From SZUA-448 sp045627185 (GTDB taxonomy: Bacteria; Bacillota; Clostridia; Lachnospirales; Lachnospiraceae), in assembly GCA_045627185.1 (NCBI GenBank), contig JAZQNE010000116.1:1-16655 (forward strand): a stretch of 16,655 nucleotides of DNA, in the 5' to 3' direction. Both the position numbers and the translations under genes were made by a program. Below the pieces are notes generated by a model. The model ran no database searches, was not told the origin of the DNA, and worked only from the letters and a program-made list of their open reading frames with translations. Position 1 is the stretch's first letter, and each line of letters begins with the position of its first letter. Shown one piece after another: positions 6,877-13,772 of the stretch.

Positions 6877-7542
6877 TTACAAACCTTTTTTATTGATATT
6901 AAAAATTGTCCGGATGATGTGTTCATGCGCGAGCCTTTCGGCCTCTTCGCCGTTACGCGCCTTCAGCGCCTCTACTATTGCCCTGTGTTCCGCATTTGAC
7001 TCCTTTGCACGTTTTACTTCGCTCAGGGATTTTGTCCGGATTCGCTCGACATAATGATGAAAATCACTGAGCATATGATTCAGCCATTTACTTTCCGAGG
7101 TAATATACAGCAGCTCGTGAAATCTGTTATCAAGTTCAACAATGTGCTCCGTACTGCCCTTTTTTATAAAAAAATCGGCCAGATCGACAATCTCCGTAAG
7201 CTCATCTATCACCTCATCCGTTATTTTCTCACATGCCCAGCGTGCGCAAAGCCCTTCAAGGTATGAGCGGATAACGTAAATATCGTGAATATCCTTTTCC
7301 GAAATACCCGTAACATAAGCCCCTTTGTTCGGGATTATATTTACAAGACCTTCAAGTTCCAGCTGTTTGATGGCTTCACGTACCGGCGTGCGGCTTACGC
7401 CAAGCTCAATGGCGATGGTGTTTTCGCGAAGTTCATCGTTTTCCTGATATTTACCTGACAGAATGTCCTCTCGAAGCCGGTTAAACACACGCCCGTGAAG
7501 CGAATATTTATCTGTTACTTCCTGTTTCAAATTTTCTGACAT
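6877..7542 (-). CDS. GntR-family transcriptional regulator, FadR/FCD subfamily
   Basis: The 221-residue protein has an N-terminal winged helix-turn-helix (about 11-80) with the GntR core ELRENTIAIELGVSRTPVREA, then an all-helical FCD effector domain (about 87-213). The usual FCD metal/ligand residues are present: D138 and H142 (ELDNRFHELL), H186 (NAEHRAIVEAL) and H208 (AHEHII). FCD regulators typically sense carboxylates. The ATG at 7542 has GGGAG 5 nt upstream; a TTG start four codons earlier is possible but lies before that site. The gene begins 87 nt after the acyltransferase reading frame with no terminator between, so co-transcription is likely. The best operator candidate is the palindrome at 9053-9074. 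Confidence 0.92.
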   Translation of the reverse strand: MSENLKQEVTDKYSLHGRVFNRLREDILSGKYQENDELRENTIAIELGVSRTPVREAIKQLELEGLVNIIPNKGAYVTGISEKDIHDIYVIRSYLEGLCARWACEKITDEVIDELTEIVDLADFFIKKGSTEHIVELDNRFHELLYITSESKWLNHMLSDFHHYVERIRTKSLSEVKRAKESNAEHRAIVEALKARNGEEAERLAHEHIIRTIFNINKKGL

Positions 7543-7629
7543 AATAACTCCCAATTGTTAAATACTCTTCCAAAGCTTCTACCGTTCTCTTAAACCGTTC
7601 AAATGACCAATTTGACGCAAAAAGACGTT

Positions 7630-9027
7630 TTACAGCTCGGGGAACGATAAACCGTATTCAGGCGCGAACTCCTGAATCATGGCAACCAGTTCGTTATCTG
7701 TCATAACTGTGATACGGCCTTCATCGTATTCCTTGTCAACAACTTCCTTGATCTTAAGAACAAGAGGATTTGACTTGTCGAGTGCTTTTTCTTCTTTGAG
7801 ACCGTAGGTTGTATTAATCCAGTGCGCAATTCCCGCAAGGCCTGATGTATTCGATACAGAAACGATAGGCGGACGGTTGAGGAACTTTCCGGTATCAAAA
7901 ATGTTATAGATTTCCTCATTTTTCAAGAGGCCGTCAGCATGGATTCCTGCACGCGTAACATTGAAGTTTTTGCCTACAAACGGTGTTCTTGAAGGGATCT
8001 TGTAGCCAAGTTCCTTGCGGAAATAGTCAGCAAGCTCGGTAATTACTGTTGTATCCATTCCATCAAGCGTACCGCGCAGCTGAGCGTATTCAAATACCAT
8101 GGCTTCAAGCGGTGTATTACCGGTACGTTCACCAATTCCGAAAAGGCTTGTATTTACGCCACATGCGCCATAAAGCCAGGCTGTTGTTGAGTTACTTACT
8201 GCTTTGTAGAAATCATTATGACCATGCCACTCAAGAAGTTCTGAAGGAACGCCGGCATGTGTCATAAGACCGTAAATAATGCCGGGAACAGATCTCGGAA
8301 TAACGGCACCGGGATAGTTTACGCCATAACCCATTGTGTCACATGCACGGATTTTAACAGGAATTCCGTATTCAATTCCAAGCTTCTGAAGCTCGAAGCA
8401 GAACGGAATTACAAAGCCGTAAATATCTGAACGGGTGATATCCTCAAGATGGCAACGGGGCGCAATACCGGTCTCAAGACACTCTCTTACAACGCTAAGA
8501 TAATGCTCCATTGCCTGGCCGCGTGTCATGTGCATTTTATAGAAAATATGGTAATCTGAGCACGATACAAGGATACCTGTCTCCTTCATACCAATCTCTT
8601 TTACAAGCTCAAAGTCTTTCTTGCTTGCACGAATCCAGGAAGTAACCTCCGGAAACTTATAACCGCGCTCCATACATTTGTAAACGGCGTCCCTGTCCTT
8701 CTTGCTCTACAGGAAGAATTCACTCTGACGGATAAGTCCGCGCGGGCCGCCAAGTTTGTGAAGATAATCATATATTGTAACAATCTGTTCCGATGTGTAA
8801 GGAGCTCTTGACTGCTGGCCGTCACGGAAGGTTGTGTCGGTAATCCAGATTTCTGAGGGCATATTATGCGGAACAACACGGTCGTTAAATGCTATTTTCG
8901 GTATTTCATTGTAAGGAAACAGATTTCTGAAGGTGTTGGGTTCTGATACCTCAACAAGCGGATACATGTGCTCTTCAAGGGCAAGCAGATTGTTATGTTC
9001 ATTTAAGTAGACTTTTCTGGTTTCCAT
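7630..9027 (-). pseudogene. DRE-TIM acyltransferase (2-isopropylmalate/homocitrate/Re-citrate synthase type) with an in-frame TAG
   Basis: Enzymes of this family condense acetyl-CoA with a 2-oxo acid. One reading frame of 465 codons plus stop is interrupted only by TAG at codon 107 (8707-8709). Before it are an N-terminal lead and the metal/catalytic motif WITDTTFRDGQQ. After it come SKKDRDAVYKC, EVTSWIRASKKDFELVKE, the metal-binding HGHND, GVNTSLFGIGERTGNTPLEA and GKNFNVTRAGIHADGLLK. Everything downstream stays in frame, so this is one substitution, not a frameshift. From memory, relatives read a Tyr here (EFFLY-S/T-KKDR), one base away from TAG. The start at 9027 has GGGGG 8 nt upstream. 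Sub-family is unresolved: LeuA-like or Re-citrate synthase are both possible. If TAG terminates, the products would be a 106-residue stub and perhaps a 347-residue piece from Met at 8673, which lacks the FRDGQQ motif. Confidence 0.85.
8707..8709 (-). other. In-frame amber (TAG) codon inside the acyltransferase frame
   Basis: The minus strand reads TTC TTC CTG TAG AGC AAG AAG GAC, that is FFL-stop-SKKD. The surrounding residues are family-like on both sides. The explanations are a true nonsense mutation, a base-call error, or readthrough. Confidence 0.9.
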
Positions 9028-9052
9028 ATTATTTTCCCCCTTAAGTATTTTT

Positions 9053-9074
9053 GTATGATTGTATACAATTATAC
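9053..9074. promoter_or_regulatory. Putative GntR/FCD operator palindrome
   Basis: The perfect 12-bp core ATTGTATACAAT (9058-9069) is flanked by GTAT and ATAC at 9053-9056 and 9071-9074, giving a 22-bp palindrome with a single mismatched pair. The core fits the TNGT-N-ACNA type of site bound by FadR/FCD-group GntR regulators, and such a regulator is encoded at 6877-7542. It overlaps the -10 box and predicted start point of the acyltransferase promoter, which suggests repression. Confidence 0.75.
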
Positions 9075-9086
9075 TTTTGTTGTCAA
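9058..9086 (-). promoter_or_regulatory. Promoter of the acyltransferase-gntR unit
   Basis: On the minus strand a perfect -35 TTGACA (9081-9086) and a -10 TACAAT (9058-9063) are separated by 17 bp. The -10 box is half of the palindromic operator core. Confidence 0.8.
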
Positions 9087-9146
9087 GTTTTTATTGATTT
9101 AATTTGTATATCTTATAATTTTCTTCGTATCACACTTGGGGCAGAC

Positions 9147-9219
9147 AAAAAAAGCACTTATGTATTTATGGTGTTTCCGTGCCGCGCAGGCAGGATAAAC
9201 AGAACAAATACATAAGTGC
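9147..9219 (-). terminator. Long-stem terminator of the DUF4015 lipoprotein gene
   Basis: GCACTTATGTATTT (9154-9167) pairs perfectly with AAATACATAAGTGC (9206-9219). The 38-nt loop contains a second imperfect hairpin built on TGTTT/AAACA, CC/GG and TGCC/GGCA. Read on the minus strand, seven T's follow (9147-9153). It lies 20 nt after the lipoprotein stop codon. Confidence 0.88.
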
Positions 9220-9239
9220 ATCAATTTTATAGTTTGGAA

Positions 9240-10886
9240 TTAAGGCTCAGGTGTAGGTACAGGTGTTAAATTTTCTGTTCCCTCTGTTCCCTCTGTTCCT
9301 TCAGTACCCTCAGTAGCTTCTGTGCCTTCGGTTCCTTCTGTTCCCGCAGGAGTAGGTGTGGGACTTGCCGGTACCGGTGTAGGTGTTGCAGGTACGGGAG
9401 TAGGTGTTGCGGGCACCGGTGTGGGGGTAGGCGTAGCTGTAGGCTTTTTACCTTCATAGATAATCTGAATTCCGTCAGGAACCGTCTTACCTGCTGCAAT
9501 TTCTTCATCTGTCAGGAATGCAGATCTGTAATAGCCAAATCCTTCGTTTTCAAAGTCGGTACGAACATTCCAAAGCAACCAGCCGCCTGTATATCCGCTG
9601 TCATATGTTGCCTGGATTTCCGTACGGAGTACCGAAGGAGTATATTTCATGTAATTCTTTTTAGCAAGATAATCTGCCGTAAATGCCTGCAGCCATGGAC
9701 GAACGGTAGCCTTATGCTGGCCGTCCGGAATTTTCTTCATCTGGGTAACAGAGCGTGAAAGTGTCTTTGTAATAACCTCATAAGGATGAAGATCCGGGTG
9801 TTCACCGCTTGCTGTCCAGGATTTATCATAATGGGAAGGATAAACCATAGGACAGATTGCATCAAGATAACGTGACATATCGGCATAATTCTGACCAACA
9901 GTAACAGAGTCAACACCGGCATTCATTACAATACCGAATACGTCTGCTGAAATATAAACGTTGTAGGGACGAAGCTGCTCGCAGAGGTATCTTGTTCCGG
10001 CAGTGATTACGGTCTGTTTAAGTGATGCATCAACACCAAGGTAAATGTCTTTATAATTGTCGCTCGGGAAACGGATATAATCGTAATTGATTTCATCAAA
10101 TCCAAGCTTTGCACACTCTATGCCGACTTCAGCAAGATAGCGCCAAACCTCCTGCTTGAATGGAGATGCATAATATGCGCCGCGGTTGTCCTTGTAAAGT
10201 GAGCCGTCCTTCTTATGAAGGCCAAGTTCAGGATGTGCTTTGATAAGCAGATTGTCCTGGAAGGCAACAAGACGTGCAATAACATAAATTCCCTTGCTGT
10301 GAAGTGTTTCAAGAAGTTCGGGAAGATATGACAGGGTATTGGATTCATTGCCATAACTCTTAATCAGGGCATTATCAAAAGGATACTGAATATAGCCCCA
10401 CTCGCTCTTAACATCAATTATAATGGCGTTCAGCTCATTTTCATCAATAAGCTGAATAAGAGGATCAAATGCCTTGCGACCTTTATTGAAATATTCTGAA
10501 GAGAAATAGCAGCCTTTTACGGTAGCAATCGGAGTACGTGTATCAACCCAGTCCTTCATCCAGTCCTCAGGATTTGAAATATCAAGGCTGAAATAAGGTG
10601 TCTCAAGAATTTCCATGCCTGCGGGAGTAGGGGTAGGCGTACCGGTGTTGGTAGGCGTAGGTGTATTTGTAGGCGTCATGGTAGGCGTGGGAGATTCCGT
10701 AGGTGTAGGCGTAATTGTAGGAGTAGGTGTCTCCGTAGGCGTGTTTGTGATTGTAGGAGTATTTGTAACAGTAGGTGTTGCCTCACTTGTAGGAGTGGGC
10801 GAAATGGTCTGTTTTCTGCAACCGGCCATAAAAATACAGCTCAATGCAAACAAAACAATTGCTTTTGTAATGATTCTTTTTTTCAT
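9240..10886 (-). CDS. Secreted lipoprotein with a DUF4015 glycoside hydrolase-like domain
   Basis: The 548-residue product starts with a signal peptide ending in the lipobox FMAGC (Cys23), so it should be lipid-anchored outside the membrane. A Thr/Pro-rich linker (about 29-90) leads to a DUF4015-type putative glycosidase domain (about 115-475). Recognisable stretches there are KGCYFSSEYF, LNAIIIDVKSEWG, GIYVIARLVAFQD, LGFDEINYDYIRFPS, CPMVYPSHY and GGWLLWNVRTDF. The tail from about residue 480 is again Thr/Pro-rich and contains eight GTE-type triplets. The ATG at 10886 is chosen for its GGAG 6 nt upstream and because it begins the MKKR signal peptide; an upstream TTG start at 10928 would spoil this. 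The substrate is unknown; the family is uncharacterised but resembles alpha-galactosidase-like TIM barrels. Linkers suggest wall spanning. Confidence 0.9.
   Translation of the reverse strand: MKKRIITKAIVLFALSCIFMAGCRKQTISPTPTSEATPTVTNTPTITNTPTETPTPTITPTPTESPTPTMTPTNTPTPTNTGTPTPTPAGMEILETPYFSLDISNPEDWMKDWVDTRTPIATVKGCYFSSEYFNKGRKAFDPLIQLIDENELNAIIIDVKSEWGYIQYPFDNALIKSYGNESNTLSYLPELLETLHSKGIYVIARLVAFQDNLLIKAHPELGLHKKDGSLYKDNRGAYYASPFKQEVWRYLAEVGIECAKLGFDEINYDYIRFPSDNYKDIYLGVDASLKQTVITAGTRYLCEQLRPYNVYISADVFGIVMNAGVDSVTVGQNYADMSRYLDAICPMVYPSHYDKSWTASGEHPDLHPYEVITKTLSRSVTQMKKIPDGQHKATVRPWLQAFTADYLAKKNYMKYTPSVLRTEIQATYDSGYTGGWLLWNVRTDFENEGFGYYRSAFLTDEEIAAGKTVPDGIQIIYEGKKPTATPTPTPVPATPTPVPATPTPVPASPTPTPAGTEGTEGTEATEGTEGTEGTEGTENLTPVPTPEP
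9273..9344 (-). repeat. Eight 9-bp repeats encoding Gly-Thr-Glu
   Basis: Eight imperfect copies of GGA-ACA-GAG/GAA encode GTE triplets, one of which is ATE, near the C-terminus of the lipoprotein. The three copies closest to the stop are identical or nearly so, which suggests recent slippage expansion. Changes of whole units keep the frame. Confidence 0.85.
10614..10806 (-). repeat. Thr/Pro codon repeat (N-terminal linker)
   Basis: Imperfect tandem ACNCCT/ACNCCN codons encode the Thr-Pro linker of the lipoprotein. The opposite strand yields a long Gly/Val-rich open frame purely as a by-product of this repeat. Confidence 0.75.
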
Positions 10887-10968
10887 TTTTAACTCCAAAT
10901 TATTTTTTTCAAGGTTTATAAATCCCAATCTTTATCTGTTCACATACCGGATAGCGGAATCCGATGCA

Positions 10969-11487
10969 TCATGTGATTTTCTTCCGTCTGACATAAATCA
11001 TTTTACGGTCAAGAATATTTCCATCTTCCCCGTTCTGCATCTTTTCAAAAACATAACCCGCTTTTTCTATGCACCTGAGCGACCTGACATTGTCCGGACG
11101 TATAGCGGCTTCAATTGCCGAAACATCATCAAACCCAAGAACATAATCGGAAAGTGTTTCAATAACCTCAGGCATTATTCCACGGCCTCTGAAACGGCTT
11201 CCAAGCATATATGCAATTATACGGACGCCCGGTTTTTCTTTGTTTTCACGGGTTCCGGCGATACCTATTATCTGTCCGTCGCGCTCACGTTCGACCAAAA
11301 AGTATTCTCCGCTGTCACAAAGCCACTCAACAAGGGATTTTGTGTCATGGAAGTTCTTATATGACCTTTCGGTAAAATATGTTGCGCTCTCACTTTCTTC
11401 AAGCAGCGGCTGAAGAAGAAACGTATCGCTTTTTCGCAGGGGACGCAGGTAGATTCCCGCTCCGGTGCTTAAAATATCTTCGTTCAT
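10969..11487 (-). CDS. GNAT-family N-acetyltransferase (RimJ/RimL-like)
   Basis: The product has 172 residues. The N-terminal YLRPLRKSD matches the beginning of RimJ/RimL-type (Acetyltransf_3) domains. The acetyl-CoA binding loop is RFRGRGIMPEVIETL (98-112), a variant of the R/Q-x-x-G-x-G/A motif. The C-terminal AAIRPDNVRSLRCIEKAGYVFE is the usual N-x-x-S-x-x-x-x-E-K-x-G-F-like stretch. The ATG at 11487 has GGAG 5 nt upstream; a version six residues longer lacks a site. The substrate, a protein N-terminus or a small amine, cannot be told. The gene is followed after 82 nt by the lipoprotein gene, which may share its transcript. Confidence 0.88.
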   Translation of the reverse strand: MNEDILSTGAGIYLRPLRKSDTFLLQPLLEESESATYFTERSYKNFHDTKSLVEWLCDSGEYFLVERERDGQIIGIAGTRENKEKPGVRIIAYMLGSRFRGRGIMPEVIETLSDYVLGFDDVSAIEAAIRPDNVRSLRCIEKAGYVFEKMQNGEDGNILDRKMIYVRRKKIT

Positions 11488-11536
11488 TTCTACTCCAAAA
11501 AGCAAAAAAAATCAATGCTGTTAGCACCAAAAACGT

Positions 11537-11565
11537 ATTATATCATAAACTTTTTTTTAAGTCAC
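11537..11565 (-). promoter_or_regulatory. Promoter of the acetyltransferase gene
   Basis: On the minus strand GTGACT (11560-11565) and a perfect TATAAT (11537-11542) are spaced by 17 bp, about 50 nt upstream of the ATG. Confidence 0.65.
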
Positions 11566-11692
11566 CCTTTTATTTATTCTTTCTTTCTGATAAACTGAAA
11601 AAAGTGTAAGAAAGCAAACAAAATTCGACTTACACACAAAAAAAGCGGAATAAAACTGAAACATTATTCAAATAATATAAATGGAGTATATC

Positions 11693-12847
11693 ATGACTGA
11701 AAAAATATTTTACCGGGATCCTCATATTGATGAATTTACGGCAACCGTGGAAAGCTGTTCCGAAAAGGACGGAAAATGGGTTCTTGTCCTGAACCGCACG
11801 GCATTTTTTCCCGAAGAAGGCGGCCAGGGAGCTGACACAGGCACAATTGACAATGTGCCCGTAGAACATGTTGCGATTGATAAATCCGGTGTAATTATGC
11901 ACCTTGTCGCAAAAGAATTCCAACCCGGAACCGAAATCCACGGAAAAATCAATTACGGGCAGCGATTCGATTATGAGCAGCAGCACAGCGGGGAACATAT
12001 TCTGTCAGGACTTGCAAACAGTCTCTACGGCTGTACAAATGTAGGTTTCCACCTTGGTTCTTCAGAAACCACCCTTGATTTTGATAAACCACTCTCAGCA
12101 AAACAGCTGGCTGTTCTTGAAGAGAAAGCTAATGAAATCATCCTTAAAAACCTGCCTGTAAATTGCAGTTTTCCTTCATCCGAAGTACTCAGGACGCTTG
12201 AATACAGAAGCAAGCTTGCACTTACGGAAAATGTGCGAATTGTAGAAATTCCGGGTGTTGATATATGTGCCTGCTGTGCACCTCATGTTGATTCAACAGG
12301 ACAGATCTGTATGATTAAAATTGTCCGCTCTCAGGCCTGGAAAGGTGGCGTAAGACTGACAATTTTCTGTGGTGCCCGTGCCTTAAGAAATTATACCGAA
12401 TGCCTTGAAACACTTGGAAGGCTTACATCAATCTGTTCAACATCTGCAAATCTTCTGCCCGATTCAGTCAACAAACTGAAAAATGAACTTGCAGAAGCTG
12501 TTGCAAACTGTAACCGTCTTGAAAGCGACCTTCTGTTCAGCGAAATAAACAGTCAGCCGCCGATTCCTTTTTATGCTCCGCTCCTCTGTTTCACCCACGC
12601 AGCAGACGGGAAGGTGCTTAGAAACACAGTCAACAGGCTTGTTTCCACACGTTCCGGAATCTGTGCGGTATTTGCGGGAAACGATACGGTCGGTTACAAC
12701 TTCATTCTGGGTTGTGCTGCAGGCGGATGCAAAGAAATTGCCGGAAAAATGCGTGATGAGCTTACAGCAAAATGCGGAGGCGATGACCACATGATTCAGG
12801 GCAACATCCCCGTTCCGGAGGACACAATCCGAGCCTGGTTTGACTGA
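11693..12847 (+). CDS. AlaX-type alanyl-tRNA editing protein with a C-terminal DHHA1-like domain
   Basis: This protein hydrolyses mischarged tRNA-Ala (for example Ser-tRNA-Ala) in trans, a function inferred from the family. It has 384 residues and lacks the AlaRS synthetase core. The beta-barrel start holds NRTAFFPEEGGQGADTG. The zinc site of the editing domain is complete: H98-X3-H102 (QQHSGEHILSG) and C194-X3-H198 (CACCAPH). A helical stretch (about 235-285) follows, and then a DHHA1-like end (GGCKEIAGKMRDELTAKCGG) as in long AlaX proteins. The ATG at 11693 is chosen because GGAG lies 6 nt upstream; the ATG at 11681 precedes that site. It is divergent from the acetyltransferase gene. No clear promoter was found in 11566-11680. 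Confidence 0.9.
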   Translation: MTEKIFYRDPHIDEFTATVESCSEKDGKWVLVLNRTAFFPEEGGQGADTGTIDNVPVEHVAIDKSGVIMHLVAKEFQPGTEIHGKINYGQRFDYEQQHSGEHILSGLANSLYGCTNVGFHLGSSETTLDFDKPLSAKQLAVLEEKANEIILKNLPVNCSFPSSEVLRTLEYRSKLALTENVRIVEIPGVDICACCAPHVDSTGQICMIKIVRSQAWKGGVRLTIFCGARALRNYTECLETLGRLTSICSTSANLLPDSVNKLKNELAEAVANCNRLESDLLFSEINSQPPIPFYAPLLCFTHAADGKVLRNTVNRLVSTRSGICAVFAGNDTVGYNFILGCAAGGCKEIAGKMRDELTAKCGGDDHMIQGNIPVPEDTIRAWFD

Positions 12848-12879
12848 CGTTCGCTTTCGGACACGGTTTGACTGATATT

Positions 12880-12912
12880 GCTCATCAGGCATTTTATATG
12901 AGCTGTTTTATT
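12880..12912 (+). terminator. Possible weak terminator after alaX
   Basis: GCTCAT (12880-12885) pairs with ATGAGC (12898-12903), followed by TGTTTTATT. The stem is only 6 bp, so this is tentative; it lies between two convergent genes. Confidence 0.35.
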
Positions 12913-13474
12913 AACGTTTTTGTACGGAATACCCAAACTTGCCTATTTTCTCACCAAGTAAGAAATATTCACCATGTGAATAAGTAACAAGACCGGTTGA
13001 ATTCAGTTCGAATTTGCCGGTGTCATTAATATATTTGTCATCAACAGTAACACCCACAACTTCAGCTACGTACATATCATGGCTTCCGAGTTCCAGAACC
13101 TGTTTAACTTTACATTCAAGGTTTACAGGGCTTTCTGCAATTCCGGGGGCCTGAATATTTTTTGAAGGGAGCGGTGTGAGTTTCATCTTCTTAAATTTAT
13201 CAATATCTCTTCCGGATTTAACTCCGCAATAATCTGTTGCATAGCACAGGTCTTTTGTGACAAGATTAATTACAAACTCTCCTGTTTCGGAAATAATGTC
13301 ATGAGAATAGCGTTCCTTACGTACGGAAATTGAAACCATAACAGGGTCCGAGCATACGGTTCCCGCCCAGGCCAGTGTGATTATATTGGGTTTTTCTCCG
13401 GGACGCGCGCAGCTTACCATAATTACAGGTAACGGATAAAGCATATTTCCGGGTTTCCAGTTCTGTTTTGCCAT
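12911..13474 (-). CDS. Flavoredoxin / flavin reductase-like FMN-binding protein
   Basis: The 187-residue protein belongs to the flavin reductase-like split-barrel family that binds FMN. Visible hallmarks are the N-terminal PLPVIMVSC, PNIITLAWAGTVCSDPVMVSISV (the part that lines the flavin), and SHDIISETGEFVINLVT. Later come SPVNLECKVKQVLELGSHDMYVAEVVGV and the GKIGKFGYSVQKR-like end. It probably takes part in electron transfer or flavin reduction in the cytosol. The ATG at 13474 has GGAGG 7 nt upstream. It lies 57 nt after the small polymerase-partner gene on the same strand; no strong separate promoter is visible, so it may be read with the SOS unit. Confidence 0.88.
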   Translation of the reverse strand: MAKQNWKPGNMLYPLPVIMVSCARPGEKPNIITLAWAGTVCSDPVMVSISVRKERYSHDIISETGEFVINLVTKDLCYATDYCGVKSGRDIDKFKKMKLTPLPSKNIQAPGIAESPVNLECKVKQVLELGSHDMYVAEVVGVTVDDKYINDTGKFELNSTGLVTYSHGEYFLLGEKIGKFGYSVQKR

Positions 13475-13531
13475 ATTAAATCCTCCGGTTCTGAATGATT
13501 AACATTTTATATATTGCCGTAAAAAGCAAAT

Positions 13532-13756
13532 TCAGTTTTCTTCAAATTCTTCATGCTCAATTTCTTCCGCAGTCCGCTTAATGCTTGCTTCGGCTGTATC
13601 ATCAAGAACGTCCTCAAAGCCCGTCAGGGCTGCAAAAGGGGCAAACTGAGCGGCACGAGCCTCAAGAGACATAGGAAGATGTTCTGTTGAAACATGATGC
13701 GGTAAATTGATTATATCATCATAGGGGCCTCCGGGCACCCATTTTTTATCACCCAT
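13532..13756 (-). CDS. Short YolD-like partner of the Y-family polymerase
   Basis: The 74-residue acidic protein begins GDKKWVPGGPYDDIINLPHHVST and contains MSLEARAAQFAPFAALTGF. This N-terminal block is found in YolD-like proteins encoded next to UvrX-type polymerases in Bacillota. Relatives recalled from memory continue for another 40-60 residues with a Y/F-VPD-xx-K-x-GG-Y region; this one stops at EEFEEN, so it has only the N-terminal half. The ATG at 13756 is preceded by AAGGAG at 8 nt and lies 16 nt after the polymerase stop codon. An ATG at 13792 inside the polymerase gene is a less likely start. The function is unknown; an accessory role in SOS mutagenesis is inferred. Confidence 0.8.
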   Translation of the reverse strand: MGDKKWVPGGPYDDIINLPHHVSTEHLPMSLEARAAQFAPFAALTGFEDVLDDTAEASIKRTAEEIEHEEFEEN

Positions 13757-13772
13757 AACTAATTCTCCTTCT

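Noticed and set aside
10615..11364. Long plus-strand open frame of 249 codons
   Set aside because: Its first third is a Gly/Val repeat produced by reading the Thr/Pro linker backwards; it lies opposite two genes with clear domains and has no family features.
11604..11635. Inverted repeat GTGTAAG/CTTACAC between the divergent acetyltransferase and alaX genes
   Set aside because: The minus-strand reading would give a hairpin with T's, but no gene is transcribed into it from that side; the 7-bp arms with an 18-nt spacer could be chance in AT-rich DNA.
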